From Halieaceae bacterium UBA5044 (GTDB taxonomy: Bacteria > Pseudomonadota > Gammaproteobacteria > Pseudomonadales > Halieaceae), in contig DIBU01000004.1 of the NCBI GenBank assembly GCA_002416125.1, positions 61,517-125,516 on the forward strand: DNA of 64,000 bases, written 5' to 3'. The translations under genes and the position numbers were made by a program. The notes beneath the pieces are model-generated. The model was not told the DNA's origin, made no database searches, and saw nothing but the letters and a program-made list of their open reading frames with translations. Positions 47,001-54,974 of this stretch are shown in pieces. Position 1 is the first letter of the stretch, and each line of letters begins with the position of its first letter.

Positions 47001-47204
47001 TGTCGCTTCATCGATCCAAGGCCAGAGAGCGACTATTTCAACAGTATGATCCGGGGCTTACTCTGTTTTATTGTTCTTAAATGTGGTGGTCAAGTATATG
47101 CTCCTGGAAATCGGGTCAAGCCTGTGCGGGTTTTTCTCTTTGCTTCTTCACCGATCCATGCAGACTCTCTCGCAATGCTTCCAATAAACAAAGGATGCAA
47201 TGCC

Positions 47205-47399
47205 ATGCACAGTACAGTCTATTTATCCGACACTGCCATCGCACAGCGATTTCAAGTTAGCCGCGCCACGGTCTGGCGCTGGACCCACTCCGCTGCCTTT
47301 CCCAAGCCTATCAAGCTCTCAGTGGGCTGCACACGCTGGCGACTCACTGAGATTGAAGAGTGGGAACAGACGCGGAACACGCGAAGCTGTCGACGTTAA
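47205..47399 (+). CDS. AlpA-family excisionase-like regulator
   Basis: 64 residues from the ATG at 47205 with AAGGA about ten bases upstream; an earlier in-frame ATG at 47175 is possible. The MerR-like helix-turn-helix reads I-A-Q-R-F-Q-V-S-R-A-T-V-W-R-W and is followed by F-P-K-P-I-K-L, the AlpA hallmark. AlpA proteins act as excisionase or integrase-gene activators on P4-like islands, so it may control the integrase at 38474. Confidence 0.87.
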   Translation: MHSTVYLSDTAIAQRFQVSRATVWRWTHSAAFPKPIKLSVGCTRWRLTEIEEWEQTRNTRSCRR

Positions 47400-47788
47400 T
47401 CTGGACTGGGAGTGAATGCTCGGGGCGGCTCATACCCGTCGCTCGACCACTTTGCGCAGCACCGACTTTACATACGGACCATAGTATCTATCGCCGATTC
47501 GGTCGATAAGCCTCCTCAGACACAGGGCACCGGGTGGCGTTCTGCGCAAGTTGGGGCTAGTCAGCTAAATTTGGACGCAAATGATGAATGCAAGTTTTTC
47601 TATCGATGCTACGTTTAGAGAGTTGCGAGGAAAAGGATTTTCTCCATGATCTCTCCGTACCGGCTTCTGCATGCCATCAACGACCGCGCGTATCCCGGGG
47701 ATTCGTCCCAGCTTGTCACATCCCGCCCCGAGCCGCGCTGGGCTCCCCGAGCAGGCCCCTTGCGACCTGATCGCTATCGCGGATCCCC
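47400..47788 (+). other. Gap before parB with a possible gene remnant
   Basis: No convincing intact gene. A 48-codon frame, 47671-47817, ends C-D-L-I-A-I-A-D-P-H-V-G-N-A-P-A-H-W and overlaps the parB start by 29 bases. Such an overlap is what the 3' end of an upstream operon gene would look like, so it may be the surviving tail of the missing ParA or helicase gene. Family assignment is not possible from this alone. Confidence 0.35.
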
Positions 47789-49306
47789 ATGTCGGCAATG
47801 CCCCTGCCCACTGGTGATCCTTACAGCGGGGGTAGGATCGTGAATGGGCAGCCGGTTTTACCGGTCGCCCAGCCAGCAGCCTCAGGCGCTCTGGTGATGC
47901 CGCTCTCTGACCTCCAGCCGTATGAACATAACCCCCGGCATGGGTTCAACGCAGAATACCAGCGCATCAAGTCATCCATCCGTTCACAGGGTCTCGACCA
48001 GCCCCTGGTGGTCACTCAGCGCCCTGGTGAAAACCACTATGTACCTCTTGTGGGTGGCAACACGCGCCTAAAAATCCTGCAGGAACTCTACCAGGAAACC
48101 CGGGATGAGCGGTTTGGTACCGTCAACTGCGTCTATAGGCCCTGGACGGAGGAATCCCATGTCCTGTTGGCGCACCTCAGGGAGAACGAGCTTCGGGGGA
48201 GCCTGATCTTTATTGACAAGGCGCTGGCGGTGATGGATCTCAAAGCCATACTCGAGTCTGAATCACCCCACCGCACCCTCACGCTGCGGGGGCTTGCCAA
48301 GATCATGACCCAGCGGGGCCTTGGCATTAACCACACTGTGATCTCCAAGATGGTCTATGCGGTGGAGCGCCTGTTGCCGCTGATCCCGGAGGCCCTGAAT
48401 GCCGGCCTGGGCCGTCCCCAGGTGGAAAAGCTCCAGGCGCTGGAAAACGCCTTTCTCGAGCTCTGGTACCGCCATGCGCTCGGTCCAGAGTCCGAGTGCG
48501 CGGAAATCTTTGCCGCGCTCTGTCAGCGCTACGATTCGCCCGATTGGAACCTGGAGCTGCTGAGGACCGCCCTCGAGAACGAGGTGGCGGAAGCAACGGA
48601 TACCAGCCTCCATAGCGTCCGCCTGCAACTCGATGCTCTGCTCAGCGGTTCTGGCTATACCGAAGTGGTGCTGGAACCACTGCCGACTGCACACGAGCCA
48701 GAGGCCACGCAACCAGGTGGCGTGAAAGAGCCATCGAACCCGACACAGCCGCAGAGGAGGGTGAATATACCCTCCAAGGCCGCGGAGCCGGTCAGCGCAA
48801 CTGTCCCAGTGCCCGAGGATCCACTGGTCTCGCTGCGGTTCACCGCCTACACACTGGCCGCCGGGCTGGGAGAGCACTACGGGCTCGCAGCCTTGGTGGT
48901 TCCACTGCCGGATCAGGGTCTGGGCTTCATGCTGACCGATGTGCCGGCCCCGGAGCTGCGCGACACGCTGGATCCGGCCCTGTTTGGCGAGGTGTCCTGC
49001 CTGTGGTGGCAGCTGGCGGCCTGCGCGGAGCTGACGACGGCACCGGCGAATCAGGTTCTTCCCCATCTGGTGGTTGATTCGGTGCTGCGCACGGCGGTCT
49101 CGCAGCAGGATCCGGGCGTGCTCCATCGGCATGTCTGGACGCCGGATCCCGGGCGCTGGGGCTTTCAGCTGTGGCGGTCGCTCGCCGATGCCGACTGGCG
49201 CGATCTGCTGGCGCTGATGGCCACCTACCGCGCGATCCACGAGGCTGCGGATCGCGCGGGTCTTGATCTGTGGTTACCCAGGGAGGGGAGCGATGCCAAC
49301 CAGTAA
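47789..49306 (+). CDS. parB: ICE PFGI-1 class ParB family partition protein
   Basis: 505 residues. Residues 30-130 form a ParB N-terminal nuclease-like domain (L-Q-P-Y-E-H-N-P-R near 45 and V-G-G-N-T-R-L near 88). A helix-turn-helix region follows (L-R-G-L-A-K-I-M, near 175-210), then a long C-terminal part specific to the TIGR03764 class, with a Pro/Glu/Thr-rich linker near 300-345. Probably involved in element maintenance or partition. No adjacent ParA ATPase exists. The next gene begins before its stop. Confidence 0.9.
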   Translation: MSAMPLPTGDPYSGGRIVNGQPVLPVAQPAASGALVMPLSDLQPYEHNPRHGFNAEYQRIKSSIRSQGLDQPLVVTQRPGENHYVPLVGGNTRLKILQELYQETRDERFGTVNCVYRPWTEESHVLLAHLRENELRGSLIFIDKALAVMDLKAILESESPHRTLTLRGLAKIMTQRGLGINHTVISKMVYAVERLLPLIPEALNAGLGRPQVEKLQALENAFLELWYRHALGPESECAEIFAALCQRYDSPDWNLELLRTALENEVAEATDTSLHSVRLQLDALLSGSGYTEVVLEPLPTAHEPEATQPGGVKEPSNPTQPQRRVNIPSKAAEPVSATVPVPEDPLVSLRFTAYTLAAGLGEHYGLAALVVPLPDQGLGFMLTDVPAPELRDTLDPALFGEVSCLWWQLAACAELTTAPANQVLPHLVVDSVLRTAVSQQDPGVLHRHVWTPDPGRWGFQLWRSLADADWRDLLALMATYRAIHEAADRAGLDLWLPREGSDANQ

Positions 49307-49877
49307 GGAGTCTGACTTAACCACCGCGGTACTCCTGTACGCGGTCCGCTGCCTCGACGAAGGCGATCAGCTCGCATTGCGGGCCATGCAGTTCGGTCCC
49401 AAAGAGGTTGACGCTCTCCAGCAGCTCAACATCACCGATCTCTGCCGGACCGGGACCTTTCGGGGGCACTGCCTGCAGGTCCAGCTCGACCGGGAAGTCT
49501 TCTGGCACCTGGTGGCGCGCCTGCGCCAGCAGCGTGAATCCGACCAGCTGCAACTCACCCTGATGCAGGCCGACGCCCCTCAGGAAATGATGCGCGCCCT
49601 GTTTGGGCTCGGGTCCAAGGAGTACGCACGCTGGCGTCGTCTGCTGGGGTTTACCGCCGCGGTGGGCCGCCCCAGTGAGCCCGACGAGGAACCCGCCCAT
49701 GCGCTGTGGCTGGCCTGGCAGGCGCGGGCGGGTGACGACGGCGAAGTCTCACTGACCGGCGAGGACTATCTGGCCCTGAAGGACGCCACCGGGCTTGAGC
49801 TGCGCACGATCTGGTGTCTGACCCAGCGCTGGACCACCTACGGCAACCCCGAGGGTGAGTCTGCCGACGACCATTGA
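49293..49877 (+). CDS. DUF2857 domain-containing ICE protein
   Basis: 194 residues from the ATG at 49293, with GGGAGGGG a few bases upstream and a 14-bp overlap with parB. The sequence matches DUF2857 proteins that follow ParB in PFGI-1/SPI-7 elements: a mainly helical N-terminal half with a R-A-L-F-G-L-G-S-K-E-Y-A-R-W-R motif near 108. A helix-turn-helix-like segment suggests DNA binding; function is not established. Confidence 0.85.
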   Translation: MPTSKESDLTTAVLLYAVRCLDEGDQLALRAMQFGPKEVDALQQLNITDLCRTGTFRGHCLQVQLDREVFWHLVARLRQQRESDQLQLTLMQADAPQEMMRALFGLGSKEYARWRRLLGFTAAVGRPSEPDEEPAHALWLAWQARAGDDGEVSLTGEDYLALKDATGLELRTIWCLTQRWTTYGNPEGESADDH

Positions 49878-49886
49878 GGCAACCCC

Positions 49887-51137
49887 ATGTCCGGCATCGA
49901 GCGTGAACCCCGGCCGGAGACCTATGCCCTGGATCGTCTGATCCAGGCCGCCACCAGCCGCGCCCAGGGCTCGGCGCAGGACAACCTGCTGTTTCTGGGG
50001 CACTGGCACCAGGCGTATCCCACGGCGGTCGTCTGCGACCCTGTACTGGAGCCGGTGGATAAAGTCGTGTGGATGGTGATCATGCTGCAGGCCCACGAGA
50101 CCGGCGGCCGGGCGGCGTTTCCCCGCTATGAGGTGATTGCCGAACTCGCCAATATCGCTTCAACCTCCACCATTGCCCGGGCCATTGCCATCCTCCGTCT
50201 GACCCGCTGGCTATCCCTGTGCGCCCGGGTGCGTGCCAGTACGGGGCAGTTTCAGGGCAATGTGTATGCCCTGCACGACAACCCGCTGCCGCTCGCCGAT
50301 GCACTGTATCTGGACGAGGGGTATATGGCTTTCGTGCGCCAGAGCGAGCGCCACAGCCACGCCCGGGTCCGACGGGTGGCCACGGCAGTCTTGGCCACAC
50401 TGGCGGGTGCGGTGGAGCAGGGTGAGGACCCCCTGGCGCCGTTACCGGATATCAAACAGCGGGTGCGAGAGGCTATGGACTCCGCGGAGAGTGCCGGACC
50501 GGCGCACGGCACAGCGCGCTCCCTGGCGGACCTCACCGCGGGATTACTGGATGCGCGGGATGACCTCCTGTCACAACCCGATGCAGCCCGTGCCATTAAC
50601 CAGCACCAAAATTCGAAGGCGGTTGATTTAGTGAAAGTTGTAGGTAGTAGTTGTAGTAGTAATACAACAACAACTACTACGACAACTACCGAAAAGTCCG
50701 CCCAAAATTTTGCATCGCGCAAATCGCCGTTGTCAGAAACCCCAACGCTGGATGCCCTGATTTTTCCGCGGCGCCTGACGGACAACCAGCGCACACTGGC
50801 GCTGCAGTACCTGACCCCGATCCCAACTGAGCTGCACCAGCCCCTGCTGGATGAACTTGCGGGCCGGGTGCAGGCTGAAACCCAGGGCGCAAAGCCGCTC
50901 TACGATGAGCTCCGATTTTTCTACGCCCTGTGCCGCGCCGCCCGGGCCGGGACCTTCGTGCCCAATCTGGGCCTGAAAGTCGCCGACGCGCGCAACCGCA
51001 AAAACGCTGACACCCTCTTACCCGCCGAGCCACCTCCAGCGCCACGTACCGAGGCCGAACGGGATGCCCTGCGCCAGACCGCCGCCGAACAGCTGGCCCT
51101 GATCCAGCAGACCCTGGGTCGGGGACCACGGCGCTAA
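49887..51137 (+). CDS. STY4528-family pathogenicity island replication protein
   Basis: 416 residues. The N-terminal ~110 residues contain a winged-helix pattern (P-R-Y-E-V-I-A-E-L-A-N-I-A-S-T-S-T-I-A-R-A), as in replication initiators. A low-complexity Ser-Asn-Thr tract (about 251-269) separates it from a C-terminal helical domain with Y-D-E-L-R-F-F-Y-A-L-C-R-A-A. The family is the presumed replication protein of SPI-7-like elements, named from island context. A terminator and palindrome follow. Confidence 0.87.
   Translation: MSGIEREPRPETYALDRLIQAATSRAQGSAQDNLLFLGHWHQAYPTAVVCDPVLEPVDKVVWMVIMLQAHETGGRAAFPRYEVIAELANIASTSTIARAIAILRLTRWLSLCARVRASTGQFQGNVYALHDNPLPLADALYLDEGYMAFVRQSERHSHARVRRVATAVLATLAGAVEQGEDPLAPLPDIKQRVREAMDSAESAGPAHGTARSLADLTAGLLDARDDLLSQPDAARAINQHQNSKAVDLVKVVGSSCSSNTTTTTTTTTEKSAQNFASRKSPLSETPTLDALIFPRRLTDNQRTLALQYLTPIPTELHQPLLDELAGRVQAETQGAKPLYDELRFFYALCRAARAGTFVPNLGLKVADARNRKNADTLLPAEPPPAPRTEAERDALRQTAAEQLALIQQTLGRGPRR
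50638..50690. repeat. Trinucleotide tract forming an inverted repeat inside the STY4528 gene
   Basis: A GTAGTAGTTGT arm (50644-50654) is the exact reverse complement of 50670-50680, with a 15-base loop; longer imperfect pairing is possible on both sides. It encodes Ser/Cys/Asn then a run of Thr. It can form a hairpin in mRNA or single-stranded DNA. Confidence 0.85.
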
Positions 51138-51173
51138 ATCCCACCAGATTCACGATAACTTAACCGCAGTAAA

Positions 51174-51192
51174 GTGGTTACACTGTAACCAC
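51174..51192. promoter_or_regulatory. 19-bp perfect palindrome, candidate operator
   Basis: GTGGTTACACTGTAACCAC is a perfect palindrome with nine-base arms around a central C. It lies between the STY4528 stop and the terminator, about 100 bp before the TIGR03761 gene. The symmetry suits a dimeric repressor, but no matching second site was found in the window. Confidence 0.5.
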
Positions 51193-51224
51193 AAACCCCG
51201 TCGGACGCTGACGGGGTTTATTGT
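51193..51224 (+). terminator. Terminator between STY4528 and TIGR03761 genes
   Basis: AAACCCCGTC (51193-51202) pairs perfectly with GACGGGGTTT (51210-51219) around a seven-base loop, followed by a T-rich tail. It separates the partition/replication operon from the next unit; the A-rich left arm means it may also work on the other strand. Confidence 0.85.
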
Positions 51225-51291
51225 TGTTGCGACGGTGCCCTCGATGCGTTCATAGCCGCCAGTGAACGCGATCCGGAAGAGGTCAGCCGCC

Positions 51292-52134
51292 GTGACAGCC
51301 CAGCCACTCAATGCCATCAACGAATCCTCGACACCCGCTACACCCACCGCCAGCCAGGGACGGGTAGGGCGCCTGACCGGCGAGGCCTGGCTTGAAATCC
51401 ACACCGACCAGGCCCAGCGCCTGATCCGTGGCCGGGTGCGCAGGGGCAACAAGCCCGCGATCACCGGCCTGCTGGGATTTGCGTCGCAGATGAACATTCT
51501 CTGGCAGGCCGCAGCGGACGATGATCCTTACGCCGACTGGTGGCTGGTCCGGGTGGAGGAGGCGATTGCTGCCGCCCAGACCTTCCTCGCCACCCAGCGG
51601 GTCCAGGTGGACGGCGTGGCGCTGGACAATTTCAGGTTCCGCGTCGGTATTTCACAGTCACGCCGCCCCCAGACCCTGATGCTGCAGTTTGCCACGCCCC
51701 ACGCCTACCGCGCCGCGCAGCTGTTGGGGGAGTACGATGCCCTGGTCTGCCAGTGCCTGACCCTAAAGCATGTGGGGGCCTGCCCTTCCGGTCAGATGGG
51801 TGATCTGATTTCGCTGGGTGCACACCGCCTGCGGGGTGTGTTGAGCCTGCCCCAGGGCTTTCGGGTCTTTGCCATCAACCGCGCCGACGTTCACCACAAC
51901 ACCCAGCGGGCCCAGCAGGCCCGAGCGCACCTCGGTGAGCTCCCGCTGGACATCCTGAGCGGTGAACGTACCGCGGGCCATGCGCCGTCACGTGTATCGC
52001 CGTTGGCGCATGCTGAACCACGCAGTCTCACGAAAACCGAAGATCAGCTGGAACCCAGCACAGCTGAGCAGCTCGAGGGCGTTGCCCCTGAGTCGATGCC
52101 AGTGGCACCCGCGGCTGCGGGTGGTCCCCGGTGA
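51292..52134 (+). CDS. TIGR03761 (PFL_4669) family integrating conjugative element protein
   Basis: 280 residues from the GTG at 51292, with AAGAGG upstream; an in-frame GTG at 51262 would add ten residues. The conserved core includes L-x-T-x-x-A-Q-R-L-I-x-G-R, P-A-I-T-G-L-L-G-F, D-D-P-Y-A-D-W-W-L and D-A-L-V-C-Q-C-L-T. The C-terminus is acidic and Pro/Ala-rich. Known only as a conserved ICE protein; function unresolved. Its stop lies in GTGA, with the next frame starting nearby. Confidence 0.9.
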   Translation: MTAQPLNAINESSTPATPTASQGRVGRLTGEAWLEIHTDQAQRLIRGRVRRGNKPAITGLLGFASQMNILWQAAADDDPYADWWLVRVEEAIAAAQTFLATQRVQVDGVALDNFRFRVGISQSRRPQTLMLQFATPHAYRAAQLLGEYDALVCQCLTLKHVGACPSGQMGDLISLGAHRLRGVLSLPQGFRVFAINRADVHHNTQRAQQARAHLGELPLDILSGERTAGHAPSRVSPLAHAEPRSLTKTEDQLEPSTAEQLEGVAPESMPVAPAAAGGPR

Positions 52135-52143
52135 GTACAGACG

Positions 52144-52488
52144 GTGGCCGGGCCCGCGCGCAGCCCACAGGTGCGGCTGACGGTGGTGCTCGATACCCGG
52201 GTTCCGCTGGAGGCGCTGCTGATCACCGCACTGCGCCGCAATCCCGCAGCCCGTCGCCAGGAATGGCTCCGGCAGGTGCTGCTGCAGGGATTTCGCAGCG
52301 AATGTCTGGGACTGCGTCAGGCGATGGCCGACGCTCCCGCACGGGTCACAGTGCCCCTGCACATCGCGCCAGTTTCCCGCCCGCACCAGGCGCCCCCGAG
52401 GGCTGCCGCGGAAGATATTTACGTCCCACTCACCGCCGGTACGCCGAGCGGCAAACCCCTGGCGGGCCTCCGTACACTGATTGGATGA
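52144..52488 (+). CDS. Small basic protein preceding ParM, possibly ParR/StbB-like
   Basis: 114 residues from a GTG at 52144; a second candidate GTG at 52171 has slightly more typical context. The segment V-R-L-T-V-V-L-D-T near the N-terminus followed by two helices with R-R-Q-E-W-L-R-Q-V-L-L-Q-G-F resembles the ribbon-helix-helix layout of ParR/StbB adaptors, and the gene ends 9 bp before parM. The tail is Pro/Ala-rich. The role is inferred from location and pattern; database homology is uncertain. Confidence 0.6.
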   Translation: MAGPARSPQVRLTVVLDTRVPLEALLITALRRNPAARRQEWLRQVLLQGFRSECLGLRQAMADAPARVTVPLHIAPVSRPHQAPPRAAAEDIYVPLTAGTPSGKPLAGLRTLIG

Positions 52489-52497
52489 GGAGGGATC

Positions 52498-53649
52498 ATG
52501 CAGAACAGTCAGCGTGAAAACGCCCGGGAGCTGCCCCCGCTGTCTGCCCCGCAGACTGCGGCCGAGCCCGACGTCGGCGCGTCCCTGGAGGAGGTGAGCG
52601 CCGCCAACCACGACGACAACATGACGGTGATTCAGGTGGGTCTGGACGATGGCTATGCCTACACCAAACTGGCGCTGGCCGACGGCCGCCTGATCGCCAT
52701 TCCCTCCCGGGGCCGCATCGGTCAGGCAGGGATTACCTGGATGGACTCCGCGCAACAGCAGATTTTCGAGTACGACACCGAGGGATCCCGCTATGCCGTG
52801 GGTCAGATCGATGGCGAGTCCACCTGCTATGACGGTTATCCGATTTCCGGGCTGCACCGCGCCATTGTCCAGCACGCCTTTCAGGAGGCGATGCTCGCCG
52901 GCCACTCGGTGCACGTGGTCTCCGGCCTGCCGGTGTCCGCCTTCTATTTTAAGGACGGCCAGAAGCGCGAGCAGGCGATCGGTCTGAAACGCGAGTCCCT
53001 GAAAATTCCCGTGCAACCGGTGTCCACGGGTGGGCTGTATGCCACCCAGCGTCTGCCGGTGGCCGTGGCCTTTCACGAGGTGATTCCCGAGGCGCTGGCG
53101 GCCTGGTATGACCAGGTCATCCGGCAGCGCGCGGACGGGATTGCGCTTGACGCACGCCTGCTGGAGGCCTCCATGGCGATCGTGGACATCGGCGGCCGTA
53201 CCACCGATTACGTGGTGGTGCAGGACCAGGGCATCGTGCACCGCTCATCGGGCTCCCTGACTCGGGGATTGTTGGATGTTCAGGCGCAGGTCGCGCGGGA
53301 GATCCAGAAGCGGTTTGATCTCGAAACCCTGGGCGAACAGACCCTCGCCGCCGCGATGTCTTCCGGCAGCGTCCGCCTGCACGGCAGGGCGCACGATGTC
53401 TCTGAGTTGGTGAAAGCTGCCCAGCACGAGCTGGTGGTGCAGATCCATGCCGAAACCCGGCGCCAGCTGGGCATGGGCGCGGAACTGGACACCGTGGTGT
53501 TTGTGGGCGGCGGCAGCGCCGCGCTTGCGGAGCACCTGGCCGACTGGTTTCCCCAGCAGCGGATCGCCGAGCACCCAGGCTTTGCCAATGCCCGCGGTAT
53601 GCTGAAATACCTGCAGTACGTCTGCGAGGAACCCACCAGCCGCAACTAG
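52498..53649 (+). CDS. parM: ParM/StbA-like actin-family plasmid segregation protein
   Basis: 383 residues with an atypical acidic N-terminal extension of ~40 residues. The actin-type ATPase signature is visible: G-L-D-D-G-Y-A-Y-T-K near 50 (phosphate 1), I-V-D-I-G-G-R-T-T-D-Y near 227 (phosphate 2) and F-V-G-G-G-S-A-A-L near 339 (adenosine loop). ParM filaments push DNA copies apart, which suits an ICE that replicates after excision. A GGAGG ribosome site precedes the ATG. Confidence 0.92.
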   Translation: MQNSQRENARELPPLSAPQTAAEPDVGASLEEVSAANHDDNMTVIQVGLDDGYAYTKLALADGRLIAIPSRGRIGQAGITWMDSAQQQIFEYDTEGSRYAVGQIDGESTCYDGYPISGLHRAIVQHAFQEAMLAGHSVHVVSGLPVSAFYFKDGQKREQAIGLKRESLKIPVQPVSTGGLYATQRLPVAVAFHEVIPEALAAWYDQVIRQRADGIALDARLLEASMAIVDIGGRTTDYVVVQDQGIVHRSSGSLTRGLLDVQAQVAREIQKRFDLETLGEQTLAAAMSSGSVRLHGRAHDVSELVKAAQHELVVQIHAETRRQLGMGAELDTVVFVGGGSAALAEHLADWFPQQRIAEHPGFANARGMLKYLQYVCEEPTSRN

Positions 53650-53668
53650 CCTTTAAAAGGGACCGGCT

Positions 53669-53700
53669 TTACCCGTGGCCACTGCGGATTCAGTGGCAGG
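53669..53700 (+). promoter_or_regulatory. Shared leader hairpin, copy 1
   Basis: ACCCGTGGCCACTGCGGAT is repeated exactly at 57041. GCCACTG (53678-53684) pairs with CAGTGGC (53691-53697) around a CGGATT loop containing GGA. It begins about 20 bp after the parM stop in the 200-bp leader of the DUF3577 gene. Confidence 0.75.
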
Positions 53701-53783
53701 CAGTACCAGAGGTACCGACGGATTGTGCAACCGGTACCACGGCAGCGCCGCCAATCCACGCTTCCAGGCAACTGGAGTAACCC

Positions 53784-53810
53784 CCCTGTCGGGAAAGCAT
53801 CCCGTCAGGG
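53784..53810 (+). promoter_or_regulatory. Leader hairpin upstream of DUF3577 gene
   Basis: CCCTGTCGGG and CCCGTCAGGG pair over nine positions with one T-T mismatch and a seven-base loop. T-rich sequence follows within 15 bases, so it may act as an attenuator or weak terminator in the leader. Confidence 0.65.
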
Positions 53811-53853
53811 CTCCTGCTTTCTTCGGCGTTAACCCGCAAACGGAGAATGTGTC

Positions 53854-54258
53854 ATGTCTCAAGACAGCAAAACGAAGTATTTCGATCTTCATCTGAACGG
53901 CATCGGCTATGTCAACAAGGTGCGTGAAGTCACCCCGGAACAGGGCTCGCCCTTCTGGAGTATCGAGCTCACCGCCCTGCACGGCCCCGCCGACAAGGTC
54001 CGCCACACGTATTTCGACTGCATCGTGGCGGGCGAGGAAGCCAAGGACCTGGTCCCCCAGCTGCAGTTTCTGGTGGAGGCCGGGTCCAGGGTACTGGCAG
54101 GTTTTCTGCTCAGTGACCTGAAACCGGCGCCCTTTATTTTTAAGCAGGGTGAGCACACCGGAGAACCCGGCGTGCGCCTGAAAACCCGGCTGTTGCGGTT
54201 CGACTGGATCAAGGTCGACGGGCAGCCCTTCCTGAAACCTCAAAAAGCCGCTTCCTAG
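53854..54258 (+). CDS. STY4534-family (DUF3577) ICE replication protein
   Basis: 134 residues; start after a CGGAGAATG ribosome region. The sequence is a compact beta-rich domain: Y-F-D-L-H-L-N-G-I-G-Y-V-N-K-V-R, F-W-S-I-E-L-T-A-L-H-G and Y-F-D-C-I-V-A-G, the core of DUF3577. The family is predicted to be single-stranded-DNA-binding-like and is standard in PFGI-1/SPI-7 elements. It stands alone between two structured leaders. Confidence 0.92.
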   Translation: MSQDSKTKYFDLHLNGIGYVNKVREVTPEQGSPFWSIELTALHGPADKVRHTYFDCIVAGEEAKDLVPQLQFLVEAGSRVLAGFLLSDLKPAPFIFKQGEHTGEPGVRLKTRLLRFDWIKVDGQPFLKPQKAAS

Positions 54259-54267
54259 GGCCTTACC

Positions 54268-54324
54268 GGACCTGATGTCGCCATCAGGTCCACCTTCCAA
54301 CTCAGCGGGGATACAGCTCCCCGC
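54268..54324 (+). promoter_or_regulatory. Structured leader of the radC-like gene (two hairpins)
   Basis: GGACCTGATG and CATCAGGTCC (54268-54291) form a perfect 10-bp stem with a TCGC loop. GCGGGG and CCCCGC (54305-54324) form a second. A CTTTTT run follows at about 54341, close to the GCAGGAG ribosome site. Confidence 0.8.
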
Positions 54325-54363
54325 GGGGCTGATCTCTGCCTCTTTTTAAAGCAGGAGTCAGCC

Positions 54364-54879
54364 ATGACAACAGCAGCCCCCACCCGGTCCCGCCGCGCGG
54401 CCAACCGGGTTCTGGCCCTTGATATCAAGCAACTCACCGTGACCGAGCAGGAGCGGCTCGTCGACCTTGCCCTGTCGGTGCTGCAGGAGCGGCATCAGCC
54501 CGGTGAGGTTTTACACAGTCCCCGCCAGACCCGTGACTACCTTCGGTTACGGCTGGCGGGTTTCACAGCCGAAGCGTTCGGCTGTGTGTTTCTGGACAAC
54601 GCCCATCGCGTGCTCGCCGTGAAGGAACTCTTCCACGGCACGATCGATGGCGCGGCGGTCTACCCCCGCATTGTGGTGCAGCAGGTGCTTACCCTCAACG
54701 CGGCAGCGACCGTCTTTTACCACAACCACCCCTCCGGGGTGGCCGAGCCCAGTCAGGCGGATCGGCGGATTACGGAACGTCTCCAGGCGGCGCTCGCACT
54801 CATTGATGTGCGGGTGCTGGACCACATCGTGGTCACCCACGGCGACACGACGTCCTTCGCGGAACTTGGCCTGCTGTAA
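54364..54879 (+). CDS. radC: RadC-family JAB-domain protein
   Basis: 171 residues. The JAMM metal motif is intact: F-Y-H-N-H-P-S-G-V-A-E-P-S-Q-A-D, with an upstream V-x-x-K-E-L-F-H-G-T-I-D and the C-terminal D-H-I-V-V-T-H. The helix-hairpin-helix domain of chromosomal RadC is absent, as is usual for mobile-element copies. Its exact role in element biology is unknown. Confidence 0.93.
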   Translation: MTTAAPTRSRRAANRVLALDIKQLTVTEQERLVDLALSVLQERHQPGEVLHSPRQTRDYLRLRLAGFTAEAFGCVFLDNAHRVLAVKELFHGTIDGAAVYPRIVVQQVLTLNAAATVFYHNHPSGVAEPSQADRRITERLQAALALIDVRVLDHIVVTHGDTTSFAELGLL

Positions 54880-54892
54880 CACTCACTACCGA

Positions 54893-54931
54893 CCCCCCGG
54901 GAGGCGATCTGCTTCCCGGGAGGGAAGGAGG
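54893..54931 (+). promoter_or_regulatory. Hairpin followed by AAGGAGG upstream of DUF6573 gene
   Basis: CCCCCCGGGA (54893-54902) pairs with TCCCGGGAGGG (54914-54924) through ten base pairs with one bulged A. An AAGGAGG follows at once (54925-54931), about 45 bp before the real start, which has its own AAAGGAG. Confidence 0.75.
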
Positions 54932-54974
54932 TCTGTCTTGCGGACATTTTTCGTAAAACAAAGGAGATGGACGT

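Noticed and set aside
47588..47843. Two overlapping small frames before parB
   Set aside because: They lack ribosome sites and protein-like composition; the 48-codon frame ending at 47817 is the only one with a plausible gene-like tail.
50638..50690. CRISPR-like or satellite repeat
   Set aside because: The repeat is trinucleotide-based, has no spacers and lies in frame within a coding gene.
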